Below are positions 34,104-41,770 of a DNA stretch of 64,000 bases, piece by piece. The stretch lies in the NCBI RefSeq assembly GCF_046600735.1, contig NZ_JBJMAW010000002.1, positions 1-64,000 of the forward strand, given 5' to 3'. Source of the stretch: Novilysobacter_A longmucuonensis (GTDB lineage Bacteria; Pseudomonadota; Gammaproteobacteria; Xanthomonadales; Xanthomonadaceae). Below the pieces are notes generated by a model, which made no database searches, had not been told where the DNA came from, and saw only the letters and a program-made list of their open reading frames with translations. The translations under genes were made by a program, and so were the position numbers. The stretch's first letter is position 1, and every line of letters begins with the position of its first letter.

Positions 34104-34757
34104 TCAGTCGAGGTTCGCGGCGGTGGCCGAGCCGGTGCTGGGCACGCGCGCGGCATGGCGCGGCTCCAGCGTGTCGAGCAGCAGCATCGCCTCGTGCTCC
34201 ATCGCGACGATGTACTCGGCGATCCGGCCGCGGAACCAGCGATGCGCCATCAACGCGGGGATCGCCACGATCATGCCGGTGGCGGTGCACACCAGTGCCT
34301 TGCCGATGCCGCCGGCGAGCTGGTTGGCATCGCCCAGGCCCTGGTCGCCGATGGTCAGGAACATCTGGATCATGCCGACCACGGTGCCGAACAGACCCAG
34401 CAGCGGGCCGGACGCGGCGATCGTGCCGAGCGAGTTGAGGTAGCGCTCCATGCGGTGCACGAGGTGGCGGCCGACATCCTCGATGCGCTCGCGGACCAGC
34501 TCGCGCGGACGATGGCGTACGTCGAGTGCGGCCGCCAGCAGCGAGCCCAGCGGCGAGGTATTGCGCAGCGACTCGATATGCGTCGGATCGAGCCTCCCGC
34601 GGCTGGCCCAGGCACGGACCTCCTCGCCCAGTTCGGGCGGCAGCACCGAGCGGCGCCGCAGCGTCCAGGCGCGTTCGAGGATGATCGCCAGGGCGACGAT
34701 CGTCAGCAGCAACAGCGGGATCATCGGCCAACCGCCGGCCTTGACCAGTTCCAGCAC
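34104..34757 (-). CDS. exbB: MotA/TolQ/ExbB-family proton channel
   Basis: A 217-residue inner-membrane protein with three membrane helices (about 8-28, 107-140, 149-175) and the family sequence NSLGTIAASGPLLGLFGTVVGMIQMF and GGIGKALVCTATGMIVAIPALMAHRWF. It forms the pentameric channel of the ExbB/ExbD motor. It is 13 bases upstream of exbD and 41 bases downstream of comEC on the same strand. ExbB rather than TolQ is preferred because of the cluster context. Confidence 0.93.
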   Translation of the reverse strand: MLELVKAGGWPMIPLLLLTIVALAIILERAWTLRRRSVLPPELGEEVRAWASRGRLDPTHIESLRNTSPLGSLLAAALDVRHRPRELVRERIEDVGRHLVHRMERYLNSLGTIAASGPLLGLFGTVVGMIQMFLTIGDQGLGDANQLAGGIGKALVCTATGMIVAIPALMAHRWFRGRIAEYIVAMEHEAMLLLDTLEPRHAARVPSTGSATAANLD

Positions 34758-34798
34758 GCGCGAACCTCCGGCTCATGGCCGTTTCGGAGAAGGGAGTC

Positions 34799-37174
34799 TC
34801 ACTGGGGCCGATAGGATAGCCCAGTGGCGCCCTGCTCCCAGCGCGCCTGAGCGTCCCATGGCCGCGCGTGTGTTGCGCGTCGCGTTTCGACCTGAACGCC
34901 GTTGGCGCGCAGGTCCACGCGTAGCGCCCCGCCGACCGCAGTGTCGTGGACGCTGGCGCCGGCCTGCCGCCAGCGCTCCAGCACCTCGGGCTTGGGATGG
35001 CCGAAGCGGTTGCCGTGGCCGGAGGCGACCAGCGCGTGGCGCGCGCCGGTGGCCGCCACGAATGCCGGATCGGACGAACCGGCGCTGCCGTGGTGCGCAA
35101 CCAGCACCACCTCGGCGCGCAGCGCATCGGGGTCGCGACGCACCAGGTCGCGCTCGATCACCTCGCCGATGTCACCGGTCAGCAGCGCCACGCCATGCGC
35201 GGTTTCGATCCGGAGCACGCAACTGGCGTCATTGCGCAGGTATGGAAAGTGCGGCGGCGGGTGCAGGAAGCGGAACTCCACCCCGTCCCAGTTCCAGGCC
35301 TCCCCGGCAACGCAGGCCGCCGCCTCGATGCCCGAACCCTCCGGCGCATCCACCGCCGGCACCGGGAAACGCCGGCGGACCGCCTCGAAGCCGCCGGCGT
35401 GGTCGTTGTCGGCATGGCTGACCACCGCCCGGTCGAGCCGGCGCACACCGAGCGCATGCAGGGCCGGTATTACCGCGCGCTCGCCGGCATCGAAGCCGTT
35501 TCGCACCGCCGGACCCATGTCGTAGAGCAACGTGTGGCCGGCCGTGCGCACCACCACCGACAAACCCTGCCCCACGTCGATCACGGTCAGGTCGGCCGCA
35601 CCAAAGCGCGGCAGGTCCCGCGCCGGCCACAACAACGGCAACCACAGCAGCAGCGCCAGCGGCCGTCCCGGGAGGCCGCGCGGCAACAGCAACCAGAACG
35701 CGCCGATCAGCGCCAGCGGCAACGCGAACCAGCGCGGCTCCGGCAACCACCACACCGCCAGGCCGGTTGCCGCCAGCCATTCGAACAGCGGCCAGCTCAG
35801 ATCGAAACACCATGCTGCCGCGCCCCACGCCCAAGCACCCCAGCCAGCCTGCAGGCTGTCCAGGGCGGTGCCAATCAGCGACAGCGGCACCACCACCAGG
35901 CTCCACCATGGCACCGCCACCAGGTTGGCGAACGGCCCGGCGGTCGACGCCTGGCCGAACAGGATCACTGTCAAGGGCAGCAGGCCCAGGGTGGCGACCC
36001 CCTGCGCCGACAGGAAGTCGCGCAGCGGCCGTCGCTGGAAGTCCGGCAGGCACCAGACCAGCCAGGCCACGCCGGCGAAGCTCAGCCAGAAGCCGGCCAT
36101 CAGCACCGATAGCGGATCGACCAGCAGCACCGCAATCGCGGCCAGCGCCAGCGCATCGGGAATCCGCAGCGGCCGCCGCTGCCAGCGCGTGGCCGCCACC
36201 ACCGCGATCATCAGCACGGTGCGCACGGTCGGCAACGCGAATCCGGCGATAGCCGAGTAGAGCGCGGCGCCGGCCAGTCCGGCCATTGCCGCGGCAATCG
36301 GCCGCGGGCACCAGCGCCCGAGCGCCGGAAACAGCCACCACACCCCGCCCCACGCCAGTGCGGCAAAGCCCGCGACCAGGCCGACGTGGAAACCGGAGAT
36401 CGCGATCAGGTGGGTCAAGCCGTTGGCGCGCAGTAGCTCCCAGTCTTCGTCGGTGAGCGCACGGGTGTCGCCGAGTGCCAGCGCACGCACGAACCGCGCC
36501 GACGGCGAGGCGGTGATCGCCGCGTCGATGCGCCCGGACATCCGCTCGCGCCAGGCATTCAAACCCCGGGCCGGCGCCAGCAGTTGCGCCGTGTCCGGCG
36601 CCTTCACGTAGCCGCTGGCGGCCACCCGCCGTGCCAGCGCGTGCCGCTCGCTGTCGAAACCGCCGGGATTGCGCAGCCCACGCGGTGCACTCAGGCGGGC
36701 AGTCAAGGACCAACGCTGTCCAGCACGCAGCTCATGGCGTGCGGTGTCCGTTCCGTCCCAACCGTCGTACCACGACAGGCTCAGCGTCCGGCCGCGCAAC
36801 GCTGCGGGATGCTCGGCAGCGGAAAGCCCGGCCCCGCGATCTACCCGGAACGTGAAACGGGTGCGCCGCAGTTGGTGGTCGGGCAGGTCGACGATGCGCC
36901 CACTGATGGTGAAATCGCCCTTCTCGAGCTCGACCGGCAGCTGCAGCGAGAGCGCATGGCCTGCATGCAGCCACGCCAGACCGATTCCCAGCACCAGCGC
37001 ACCAAACGCGCGCCAGCGGGGCATCCGCCACCAGGCCCACGTCCCCGCGCCGGCGATCAGCGCCGCGATCGGCCACGGCGGCAGCACCGGAAACCAGAGC
37101 GCGATGGCCACGCCTGCCAGCAACGACAGGGCGACGCTGATACCGAACGGCGGCGTCCCTGCCGCGTCGCTCAT
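34799..37174 (-). CDS. comEC: DNA internalisation competence protein ComEC/Rec2
   Basis: ComEC forms the inner-membrane channel for single-stranded DNA during natural transformation. The 791-residue protein has the N-terminal DUF4131 region, the Competence domain (LTHLIAISGFHVGLVAGF...LPTVRTVLMIAVVA) with about ten hydrophobic helices, and a C-terminal metallo-beta-lactamase domain (VIDVGQGLSVVVRTAGHTLL, SHADNDHAGG, LTGDIGEV, VLVAHHGSAGSSD). All three parts are present at full length, so the gene looks functional. It lies 3 bases downstream of lolD. Confidence 0.96.
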   Translation of the reverse strand: MSDAAGTPPFGISVALSLLAGVAIALWFPVLPPWPIAALIAGAGTWAWWRMPRWRAFGALVLGIGLAWLHAGHALSLQLPVELEKGDFTISGRIVDLPDHQLRRTRFTFRVDRGAGLSAAEHPAALRGRTLSLSWYDGWDGTDTARHELRAGQRWSLTARLSAPRGLRNPGGFDSERHALARRVAASGYVKAPDTAQLLAPARGLNAWRERMSGRIDAAITASPSARFVRALALGDTRALTDEDWELLRANGLTHLIAISGFHVGLVAGFAALAWGGVWWLFPALGRWCPRPIAAAMAGLAGAALYSAIAGFALPTVRTVLMIAVVAATRWQRRPLRIPDALALAAIAVLLVDPLSVLMAGFWLSFAGVAWLVWCLPDFQRRPLRDFLSAQGVATLGLLPLTVILFGQASTAGPFANLVAVPWWSLVVVPLSLIGTALDSLQAGWGAWAWGAAAWCFDLSWPLFEWLAATGLAVWWLPEPRWFALPLALIGAFWLLLPRGLPGRPLALLLWLPLLWPARDLPRFGAADLTVIDVGQGLSVVVRTAGHTLLYDMGPAVRNGFDAGERAVIPALHALGVRRLDRAVVSHADNDHAGGFEAVRRRFPVPAVDAPEGSGIEAAACVAGEAWNWDGVEFRFLHPPPHFPYLRNDASCVLRIETAHGVALLTGDIGEVIERDLVRRDPDALRAEVVLVAHHGSAGSSDPAFVAATGARHALVASGHGNRFGHPKPEVLERWRQAGASVHDTAVGGALRVDLRANGVQVETRRATHARPWDAQARWEQGATGLSYRPQ

Positions 37175-37177
37175 GGC

Positions 37178-37918
37178 CTACACCTCGTCCGGGGGCAGTT
37201 CCCGCAGCTTGCCGCTGTGCAGCTCCAGCACGCGGTCCAGGCGTCGTGCGAGGCGGCGATCGTGGGTCACCAGCACCAGGCTGGTGCCGTGCTCGCGGTT
37301 GAGCGCGAGCATCAGCTCGAACACGGTCGCGGCGGTCTTCTCGTCGAGATTGCCGGTGGGCTCGTCGCCGAGCACGCAGGCCGGTTGATTCACCAGCGCA
37401 CGCGCCACCGCCGCACGCTGACGCTCGCCGCCGGACAACTCGCCGGGCTTGTGCTCCAGGCGATGGCCCAGCCCGACCGATTCGAGCAGCGCCTGTGCCC
37501 GGCGCGAGGCATCGGCCACCGACGTGCCGTTCAACAGCACCGGCAGCATCACGTTCTCGAGCGCGGTGAATTCGGGCAGCAGATGGTGGAACTGGTAAAC
37601 GAAGCCGAGCGCCCGATTGCGCAGCGTGCCGCGGGCGGCATCGGACAATCCGCTCATCTTCTGGCCGCTGACGAAGACCTCGCCGGCGGTAGGCGTGTCG
37701 AGCCCGCCGAGCAGATGCAGCAAGGTGCTCTTGCCGGCGCCGGACACGCCGAGGATCGCGACGGTCTCACCCTTGCGCACCGACAACTCGAGCCCGTCGA
37801 ACACCGGCGTACGCAGCTTGCCCTCGGCATAGACCATGCCGAGGTTTTCGCACTGGATCACGACCTCGGCGTTGGCCGAGTCCCGAGTCCCGAGTCCCGA
37901 GTCCCGATGCTTACTCAT
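37178..37918 (-). CDS. lolD: Lipoprotein-releasing system ATP-binding protein LolD
   Basis: LolD powers LolCE release of outer-membrane lipoproteins to LolA. The 246-residue protein has Walker A (AILGVSGAGKSTLLHLLGG), Q-loop (YQFHHLLPEFTALEN), signature (ELSGGERQRAAVARAL), Walker B (CVLGDEPTGNLD) and H-loop (LVTHDRRLARR). Its start overlaps lolC by 8 bases. The first 18 codons are odd: they are made of a tandem CGAGTCC-type DNA repeat (37876-37906) encoding RDSGLGTRDS, extending the N-terminus compared with the family start at about EVVIQCENLG. Confidence 0.95.
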   Translation of the reverse strand: MSKHRDSGLGTRDSANAEVVIQCENLGMVYAEGKLRTPVFDGLELSVRKGETVAILGVSGAGKSTLLHLLGGLDTPTAGEVFVSGQKMSGLSDAARGTLRNRALGFVYQFHHLLPEFTALENVMLPVLLNGTSVADASRRAQALLESVGLGHRLEHKPGELSGGERQRAAVARALVNQPACVLGDEPTGNLDEKTAATVFELMLALNREHGTSLVLVTHDRRLARRLDRVLELHSGKLRELPPDEV

Positions 37919-39155
37919 AACGCAACGCCTCCGCCGGTGCGGTGCGGGCCGCGCGCCACGCCGGGTACAGCGTCGCGAAGAACGCCATGACCAGCGCGAC
38001 GACCGCGATGGCGACCACGTCGCCGCTACGCAGGTCGGTCGGCAGGCCGGTGATGTAGTACACATCTCTCGGCAGCACCACCACGCCGAACAGCGACTCG
38101 ATGCCGAGCAAAATGTGCTCCAGGTTCAGTGTCAGCACGATCCCGCCGATCACCCCCAGCAGCGTGCCGAACACGCCGATCAAGGTGCCCTGCACCATGA
38201 ACACCTGCATCACCGCACGCGGGGTGAGCCCGAGCGTGCGCAGGATGGCGATGTCGGCCTGCTTGTCGGTCACCAGCATCACCTGCGAGCTGACCAGGTT
38301 GAAGGCGCCCATCGCGATGATCAGCGACAGCAGGATCGCCATGATCGCCTTCTCGATCTTGAGTGCCTGGAACATGTTGGCGTTCTCGCGGGTCCAGTCG
38401 CTGACCTGGTACGGGCCCTCGAGCGCCAGCGCCAGGTCGCGCGCGACCTCCCAGGACAGATCCATGTCGTGCAGCCGCAGGCGCACGCCGGTTACCCCGT
38501 CGCCGATCCGCAGCAGGCGCTGCATGTCGCTCATGTTGGCGAACGCGAACCCCTTGTCGAATTCGTTGTAGCCGACCTCGAACATCCCGCTGACGGTGAA
38601 GCGCTTGAGTTGCGGCAATGCTCCGATCGGCGAGCCCCGCGTTTCGGCCAGCATCATCACCACGTCGTCGCCGATGCCGACGCCGAGCCACAGCGCCAGT
38701 TCCTTGCCGAGCACGATGTTGAAGCTGCCCGGCGTCAGCGAAGCCAGCTCGCCCTGCACCATCTTGTCGGCCAGTACCGACACCCGGGCCTCGTCCTGCG
38801 GCACCACGCCGCGCACGAACGCCGGCTGCTGCCGCGCACCTGACAGCAACGCTTCCTTTTCCACGTACGGCGCGGCGCCAGCCACGCGCGGATCGGCCAG
38901 TGCCTGCTCGACCGCCTGCGGCCAGTCGGCCAGCGGTTCGCCGTAGGCGCTGACGGTGGCGTGCGCGGCCATCTGCAGCATTCGGTCACGGATCTCGCGC
39001 TGGAACCCGCTCATCACCGCCAGCGTGGTGATCAGCGCCGCCACGCCCAGCGCGATGCCGAGGATCGAGGCCAGCGAGATGAAGGAGATGAAACCATTGC
39101 GGCGTTTCGCGCGCAGGTAGCGCAGGCCGATGGCGACGGGGATGGGCTTGAACAT
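37911..39155 (-). CDS. lolC: Lipoprotein-releasing ABC transporter permease LolC/LolE
   Basis: A 414-residue inner-membrane permease. The N-terminal motif LRYLRAKRRNGFISFISLASILGIALGVAALI is diagnostic of LolC/E; a large periplasmic MacB-like domain follows (about 50-260), then FtsX-type helices (IMAILLSLIIAMGAFNLVSSQVMLV, GTLLGVIGGIVLTLNLE, AIAVVALVMAFFATLYPAWRAA). A single permease gene with one LolD suggests a LolF-like or a homodimeric arrangement unless lolE is elsewhere. It is the first gene of the envelope cluster. Confidence 0.94.
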   Translation of the reverse strand: MFKPIPVAIGLRYLRAKRRNGFISFISLASILGIALGVAALITTLAVMSGFQREIRDRMLQMAAHATVSAYGEPLADWPQAVEQALADPRVAGAAPYVEKEALLSGARQQPAFVRGVVPQDEARVSVLADKMVQGELASLTPGSFNIVLGKELALWLGVGIGDDVVMMLAETRGSPIGALPQLKRFTVSGMFEVGYNEFDKGFAFANMSDMQRLLRIGDGVTGVRLRLHDMDLSWEVARDLALALEGPYQVSDWTRENANMFQALKIEKAIMAILLSLIIAMGAFNLVSSQVMLVTDKQADIAILRTLGLTPRAVMQVFMVQGTLIGVFGTLLGVIGGIVLTLNLEHILLGIESLFGVVVLPRDVYYITGLPTDLRSGDVVAIAVVALVMAFFATLYPAWRAARTAPAEALRYE

Positions 39156-39179
39156 GCGGGACCGGCCGGAGCGAAGCGG

Positions 39180-39659
39180 CTATGTTGCCATCGAACCGGG
39201 CGGCCGCGAAGGCGGCCGCGCGGGAATTGCCAGTCGGAGTTCACGCCGCTGCGCGGCCGCCAGGGTATCGGGCCACCAGACCAGGCGCTGGCAATGCCCG
39301 TCGGCATCGGTCCAACGGGCGAATGCGAGCGGGCCGCGCCAGGCCACCGTGAATTCGGCCACGCCGATATCGTCGATCGTCGTGCGCGCGCCGTCGTCGG
39401 CTATCACCAGCTGGCGCACGGGTCTGCGCGCCTCCTGCCATGCCAGCCAGATGCCGTAGCCGAGCGCCGCCGACGCCAGCGGCCACGCGAGCACGGCGGG
39501 CAGGTCCGAGTGCGCCAGCGCAATCGCGGCCAGCACGCCGAGCGCGCCCAGCGCGGCGATGAGCAGGCGCGACGGGCGCCATTCCAGCCGGCCAGCGAAC
39601 GCCTTATTCTCCGGGCGGCAGGTTGCGGATGTACCCGACGAGTTGCGCGAGGTCGGCAT
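39180..39659 (-). CDS. CptA/YgfX-like membrane protein, partner of SdhE
   Basis: Up to 159 residues, with two hydrophobic helices (about 32-50 and 52-70) followed by a soluble domain with ARRPVRQLVIADDGARTTI, VAWRGPLAFARW and RLVWWPDTLAAAQRRELRLAI. This order matches E. coli YgfX/CptA (two helices, then LWLAADSMDEAEWRDLRR-like end), whose gene also adjoins sdhE. The ATG at 39659 lies inside sdhE (56-base overlap), so a later non-ATG start is possible. The E. coli protein was described as a toxin acting on cell division, but function in this family is unsettled. Confidence 0.72.
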   Translation of the reverse strand: MPTSRNSSGTSATCRPENKAFAGRLEWRPSRLLIAALGALGVLAAIALAHSDLPAVLAWPLASAALGYGIWLAWQEARRPVRQLVIADDGARTTIDDIGVAEFTVAWRGPLAFARWTDADGHCQRLVWWPDTLAAAQRRELRLAIPARPPSRPPGSMAT

Positions 39660-39879
39660 CGGACGGAGTCTCGTGGCCCATGAACCAGTACCAGAGCTTA
39701 TCGTCCTCGGTGTCCAGCAGCCGTAGGAAAACGCCGCGCTCGGCCCCGGGGCTTTGCCGCCAGCGGCGGTCCAGATAGCGGCACAGCAACTGGTCGAGCT
39801 CGCGCATGCCGCGCCGGCAGCGCCAGCGCAGCCGACGCAGTTCGGCCTCGTCGGCCTCGCCCTCGCCCGCGTCCGTCAT
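39604..39879 (-). CDS. sdhE: FAD assembly factor SdhE (succinate dehydrogenase flavinylation)
   Basis: SdhE promotes covalent attachment of FAD to SdhA. From the ATG at 39879 the protein has 91 residues. The core is LRRLRWRCRRGMRELDQLLCRYL, matching the family RGMRELD motif (RGxxE), and FLRLLDTEDDKLWYWFMGHETP fits the second half. The start overlaps the MAPEG gene by 4 bases and the cptA/ygfX-like gene overlaps its end. The sdh structural operon lies about 1 kb away on the same strand, separated by the MAPEG gene and a repeat array. Confidence 0.94.
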   Translation of the reverse strand: MTDAGEGEADEAELRRLRWRCRRGMRELDQLLCRYLDRRWRQSPGAERGVFLRLLDTEDDKLWYWFMGHETPSDADLAQLVGYIRNLPPGE

Positions 39880-40298
39880 CCCTTCAGCAGGCCCAGCGCC
39901 AGGTAGCCCCATAGGATCCACAGCACGAAGCCGCCGAGTGCGTACGACATGAAGCGGTGCATGACCTTGTTGTAGGTGCAGTGGATCGCGCTGTGCAGCA
40001 CCCGCAGCGCTACGAACAGCCACGCCAGCACCAGCGTGACCTCGGTGGCCAGCTCGGTGATGGCCGCGACCACGAGCGCGAGGTAGAACAGCACCGGCAG
40101 CTCGAACAGGTTGCGGAAGTTGTCGGCGGCACGGCTGTCGGTCAGCAGCGCCGTCGATTGGGCGGAACTGGCGACCGCCTGCGGATGGATGCGGTCGCGC
40201 TTCATCTGGCCGACGCGGGTGAAATACATCCGCCACCAGACGAAGAAGGTCAGCACCGCCATTGCCAGCGCGGGAAGAAAGATGGCCGTGGGATTCAT
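39876..40298 (-). CDS. MAPEG-family membrane protein
   Basis: A 140-residue protein with four hydrophobic helices and the MAPEG signature in SRAADNFRNLFELPVLFYLALVVAA, followed by WLFVALRVLHSAIHCTYNKVMHRFMSY. The eukaryotic members are membrane glutathione transferases and eicosanoid enzymes; bacterial members are mostly uncharacterised, and glutathione-dependent detoxification is only a possibility. It is coupled to sdhE by an ATGA overlap. Confidence 0.9.
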   Translation of the reverse strand: MNPTAIFLPALAMAVLTFFVWWRMYFTRVGQMKRDRIHPQAVASSAQSTALLTDSRAADNFRNLFELPVLFYLALVVAAITELATEVTLVLAWLFVALRVLHSAIHCTYNKVMHRFMSYALGGFVLWILWGYLALGLLKG

Positions 40299-40433
40299 TC
40301 GACGCTCCGGATAGGTGATGTCAGGCGGCTGCTGGCACCGATGGCGTATTGCATCGGCTGCAGCCTACCTGACCCGGCCGCGGTCGCGAAGCGCGCTTCA
40401 AGGGCCACACCCCGCAGGGCACGCCAGCGCATT

Positions 40434-40766
40434 TTGTAGGGGCGCCCCATGGGCGCGATGCACGCGGCCGCGTCACTCCACATCGCGGGCATGGCCCGCT
40501 CCTACAAAAACGCGACGCCTTTGTAGGAGCGCCCCATGGGCGCGATCACGCGGTCGCGTCACTCGCATCGCGGGCATGGCCCGCTCCTACAAAATGCGAC
40601 TCCTTGTAGGAGCGCCCCAGGGGCGCGATGCACGCGGCCACGTCACTCGCATCGCGGGCATGGCCCGCTCCTACAAAATGCGACGCCTTGTAGGAGCGCC
40701 CCATGGGCGCGATGCACGCCGCGGTGCCGTCCCGGTTCCGGTCGCGGGCATGACCCGCTCCTACAT
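40434..40766. repeat. Four-fold tandem array of REP-like inverted pairs
   Basis: Four units occur at about 40434-40507, 40520-40593, 40613-40677 and 40687-40766. Each has GTAGG(A)GCGCCCCATGGGCGCGA at the left, about 30 bases of partly conserved spacer (CACGCGGCCGCGTCACTC), and TCGCGGGCATGGCCCGCTCCTACA at the right. The left arm is the CCCATGGGCGCGA variant and the right arm the GGGCCATGCCCGCGA variant, so every unit pairs two different head sequences. It fills most of the 531-base gap between the MAPEG gene and sdhB; no gene was seen there. Confidence 0.92.
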
Positions 40767-40829
40767 TGCGCCACCGCGAAAGCGTCTCCGCGGGGCGGAG
40801 AGCAATATCCGGTATGACCTATCGGTCGC

Positions 40830-41612
40830 TTACGCGCGGCGCGCCAGCATCAGCTTCTTGATTTCGCCAATCGCCTGCGCCGGATTCAGGCCCTTCGGGC
40901 AGGTGCGGGCGCAGTTCATGATGGTGTGGCAGCGGTAGAGCTTGAACGGATCTTCCAGGTCGTCCAGGCGCGCGCCGGTGTCCTCGTCGCGCGAGTCGAC
41001 GATCCAGCGGTAGGCCTGCAGCAGCACGGCAGGACCGAGGTAGCGATCGCCGTTCCACCAGTAGCTCGGGCAGCTGGTCGAGCAGCACGCGCACAGGATG
41101 CATTCGTACAGGCCGTCGAGTTTCTTGCGGTCCTCAGGCGACTGCAGCCGCTCGCGGTCCGACGGGGTCGGGCTCTGGGTGCGCAGCCACGGCTTGATCG
41201 ATGCGTACTGCGCGTAGAAATGCGTCATGTCCGGCACCAGGTCCTTGACCACGGCCATGTGCGGCAGCGGGTAGATCGGGACCTCGGCCTTGCCACAGTC
41301 CTCAATCGCCTTGGTGCAGGCGAGCATGTTGGTGCCGTCGATGTTCATCGCGCACGAGCCGCAGATGCCTTCGCGGCACGAACGGCGGAACGTCAGCGTC
41401 GGATCGATCTCGTTCTTGATCTTGATCAGCGCGTCCAGAACCATCGGGCCGCAGCTCGCCATGTCCACCTCGTAGGTGTCCACGCGCGGGTTCAGGCCGT
41501 CATCGGGGTTCCAGCGGTAGATCTTGAAGGTGCGCGGCTGCTCCGCGCCCGGCGCCGGGAAGTGGCGGCCCTTCTGGATCTTCGAGTTTTTCGGGAGAGC
41601 GAATTCGGCCAT
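40830..41612 (-). CDS. sdhB: Succinate dehydrogenase iron-sulfur subunit
   Basis: SdhB carries electrons from SdhA to the quinone site. The 260-residue protein has the [2Fe-2S] ligands in FRRSCREGICGSCAMNIDGTNMLAC, and the [4Fe-4S]/[3Fe-4S] motifs in ECILCACCSTSCPSYWWN and CHTIMNCARTCPKGLNPA. The length is normal. It is the last gene of sdhCDAB; the 158-base gap from sdhA is filled by a palindromic repeat rather than the usual short spacer. Confidence 0.98.
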   Translation of the reverse strand: MAEFALPKNSKIQKGRHFPAPGAEQPRTFKIYRWNPDDGLNPRVDTYEVDMASCGPMVLDALIKIKNEIDPTLTFRRSCREGICGSCAMNIDGTNMLACTKAIEDCGKAEVPIYPLPHMAVVKDLVPDMTHFYAQYASIKPWLRTQSPTPSDRERLQSPEDRKKLDGLYECILCACCSTSCPSYWWNGDRYLGPAVLLQAYRWIVDSRDEDTGARLDDLEDPFKLYRCHTIMNCARTCPKGLNPAQAIGEIKKLMLARRA

Positions 41613-41633
41613 GGTCTTGTAGTTGCCTCAAGA

Positions 41634-41762
41634 GCGATCTGGTCCGCGAAGGACGCAAAAGTCGCAAAGGTAAAGCGCTAGCTGATCAGAAAATCCGTTG
41701 CCTTTTGAACATCTTTTGTCTTGCCTTTCCTGGCGTCTTTCGCGTCCCTTTGCGGGCCAACG
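41634..41762. repeat. MITE-like palindrome between sdhA and sdhB
   Basis: GGTCCGCGAAGGACGCAAAAGTCGCAAAGG (41641-41670) is mirrored by CCTGGCGTCTTTCGCGTCCCTTTGCGGGCC (41729-41758) around an AT-richer centre. A related element is at 48102-48208. The two copies share the GGTCCGC(A/G)AAGGACGC end. Confidence 0.7.
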
Positions 41763-41770
41763 CCCTTTCG

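Noticed and set aside
37919..38065. 49-codon upstream extension of lolD
   Set aside because: It lies entirely within lolC in another frame and is not LolD-like.
40434..40766. CRISPR-like regular repeats
   Set aside because: Units are about 65-80 bases, each internally palindromic, and the spacers are conserved rather than unique; no cas genes are present.
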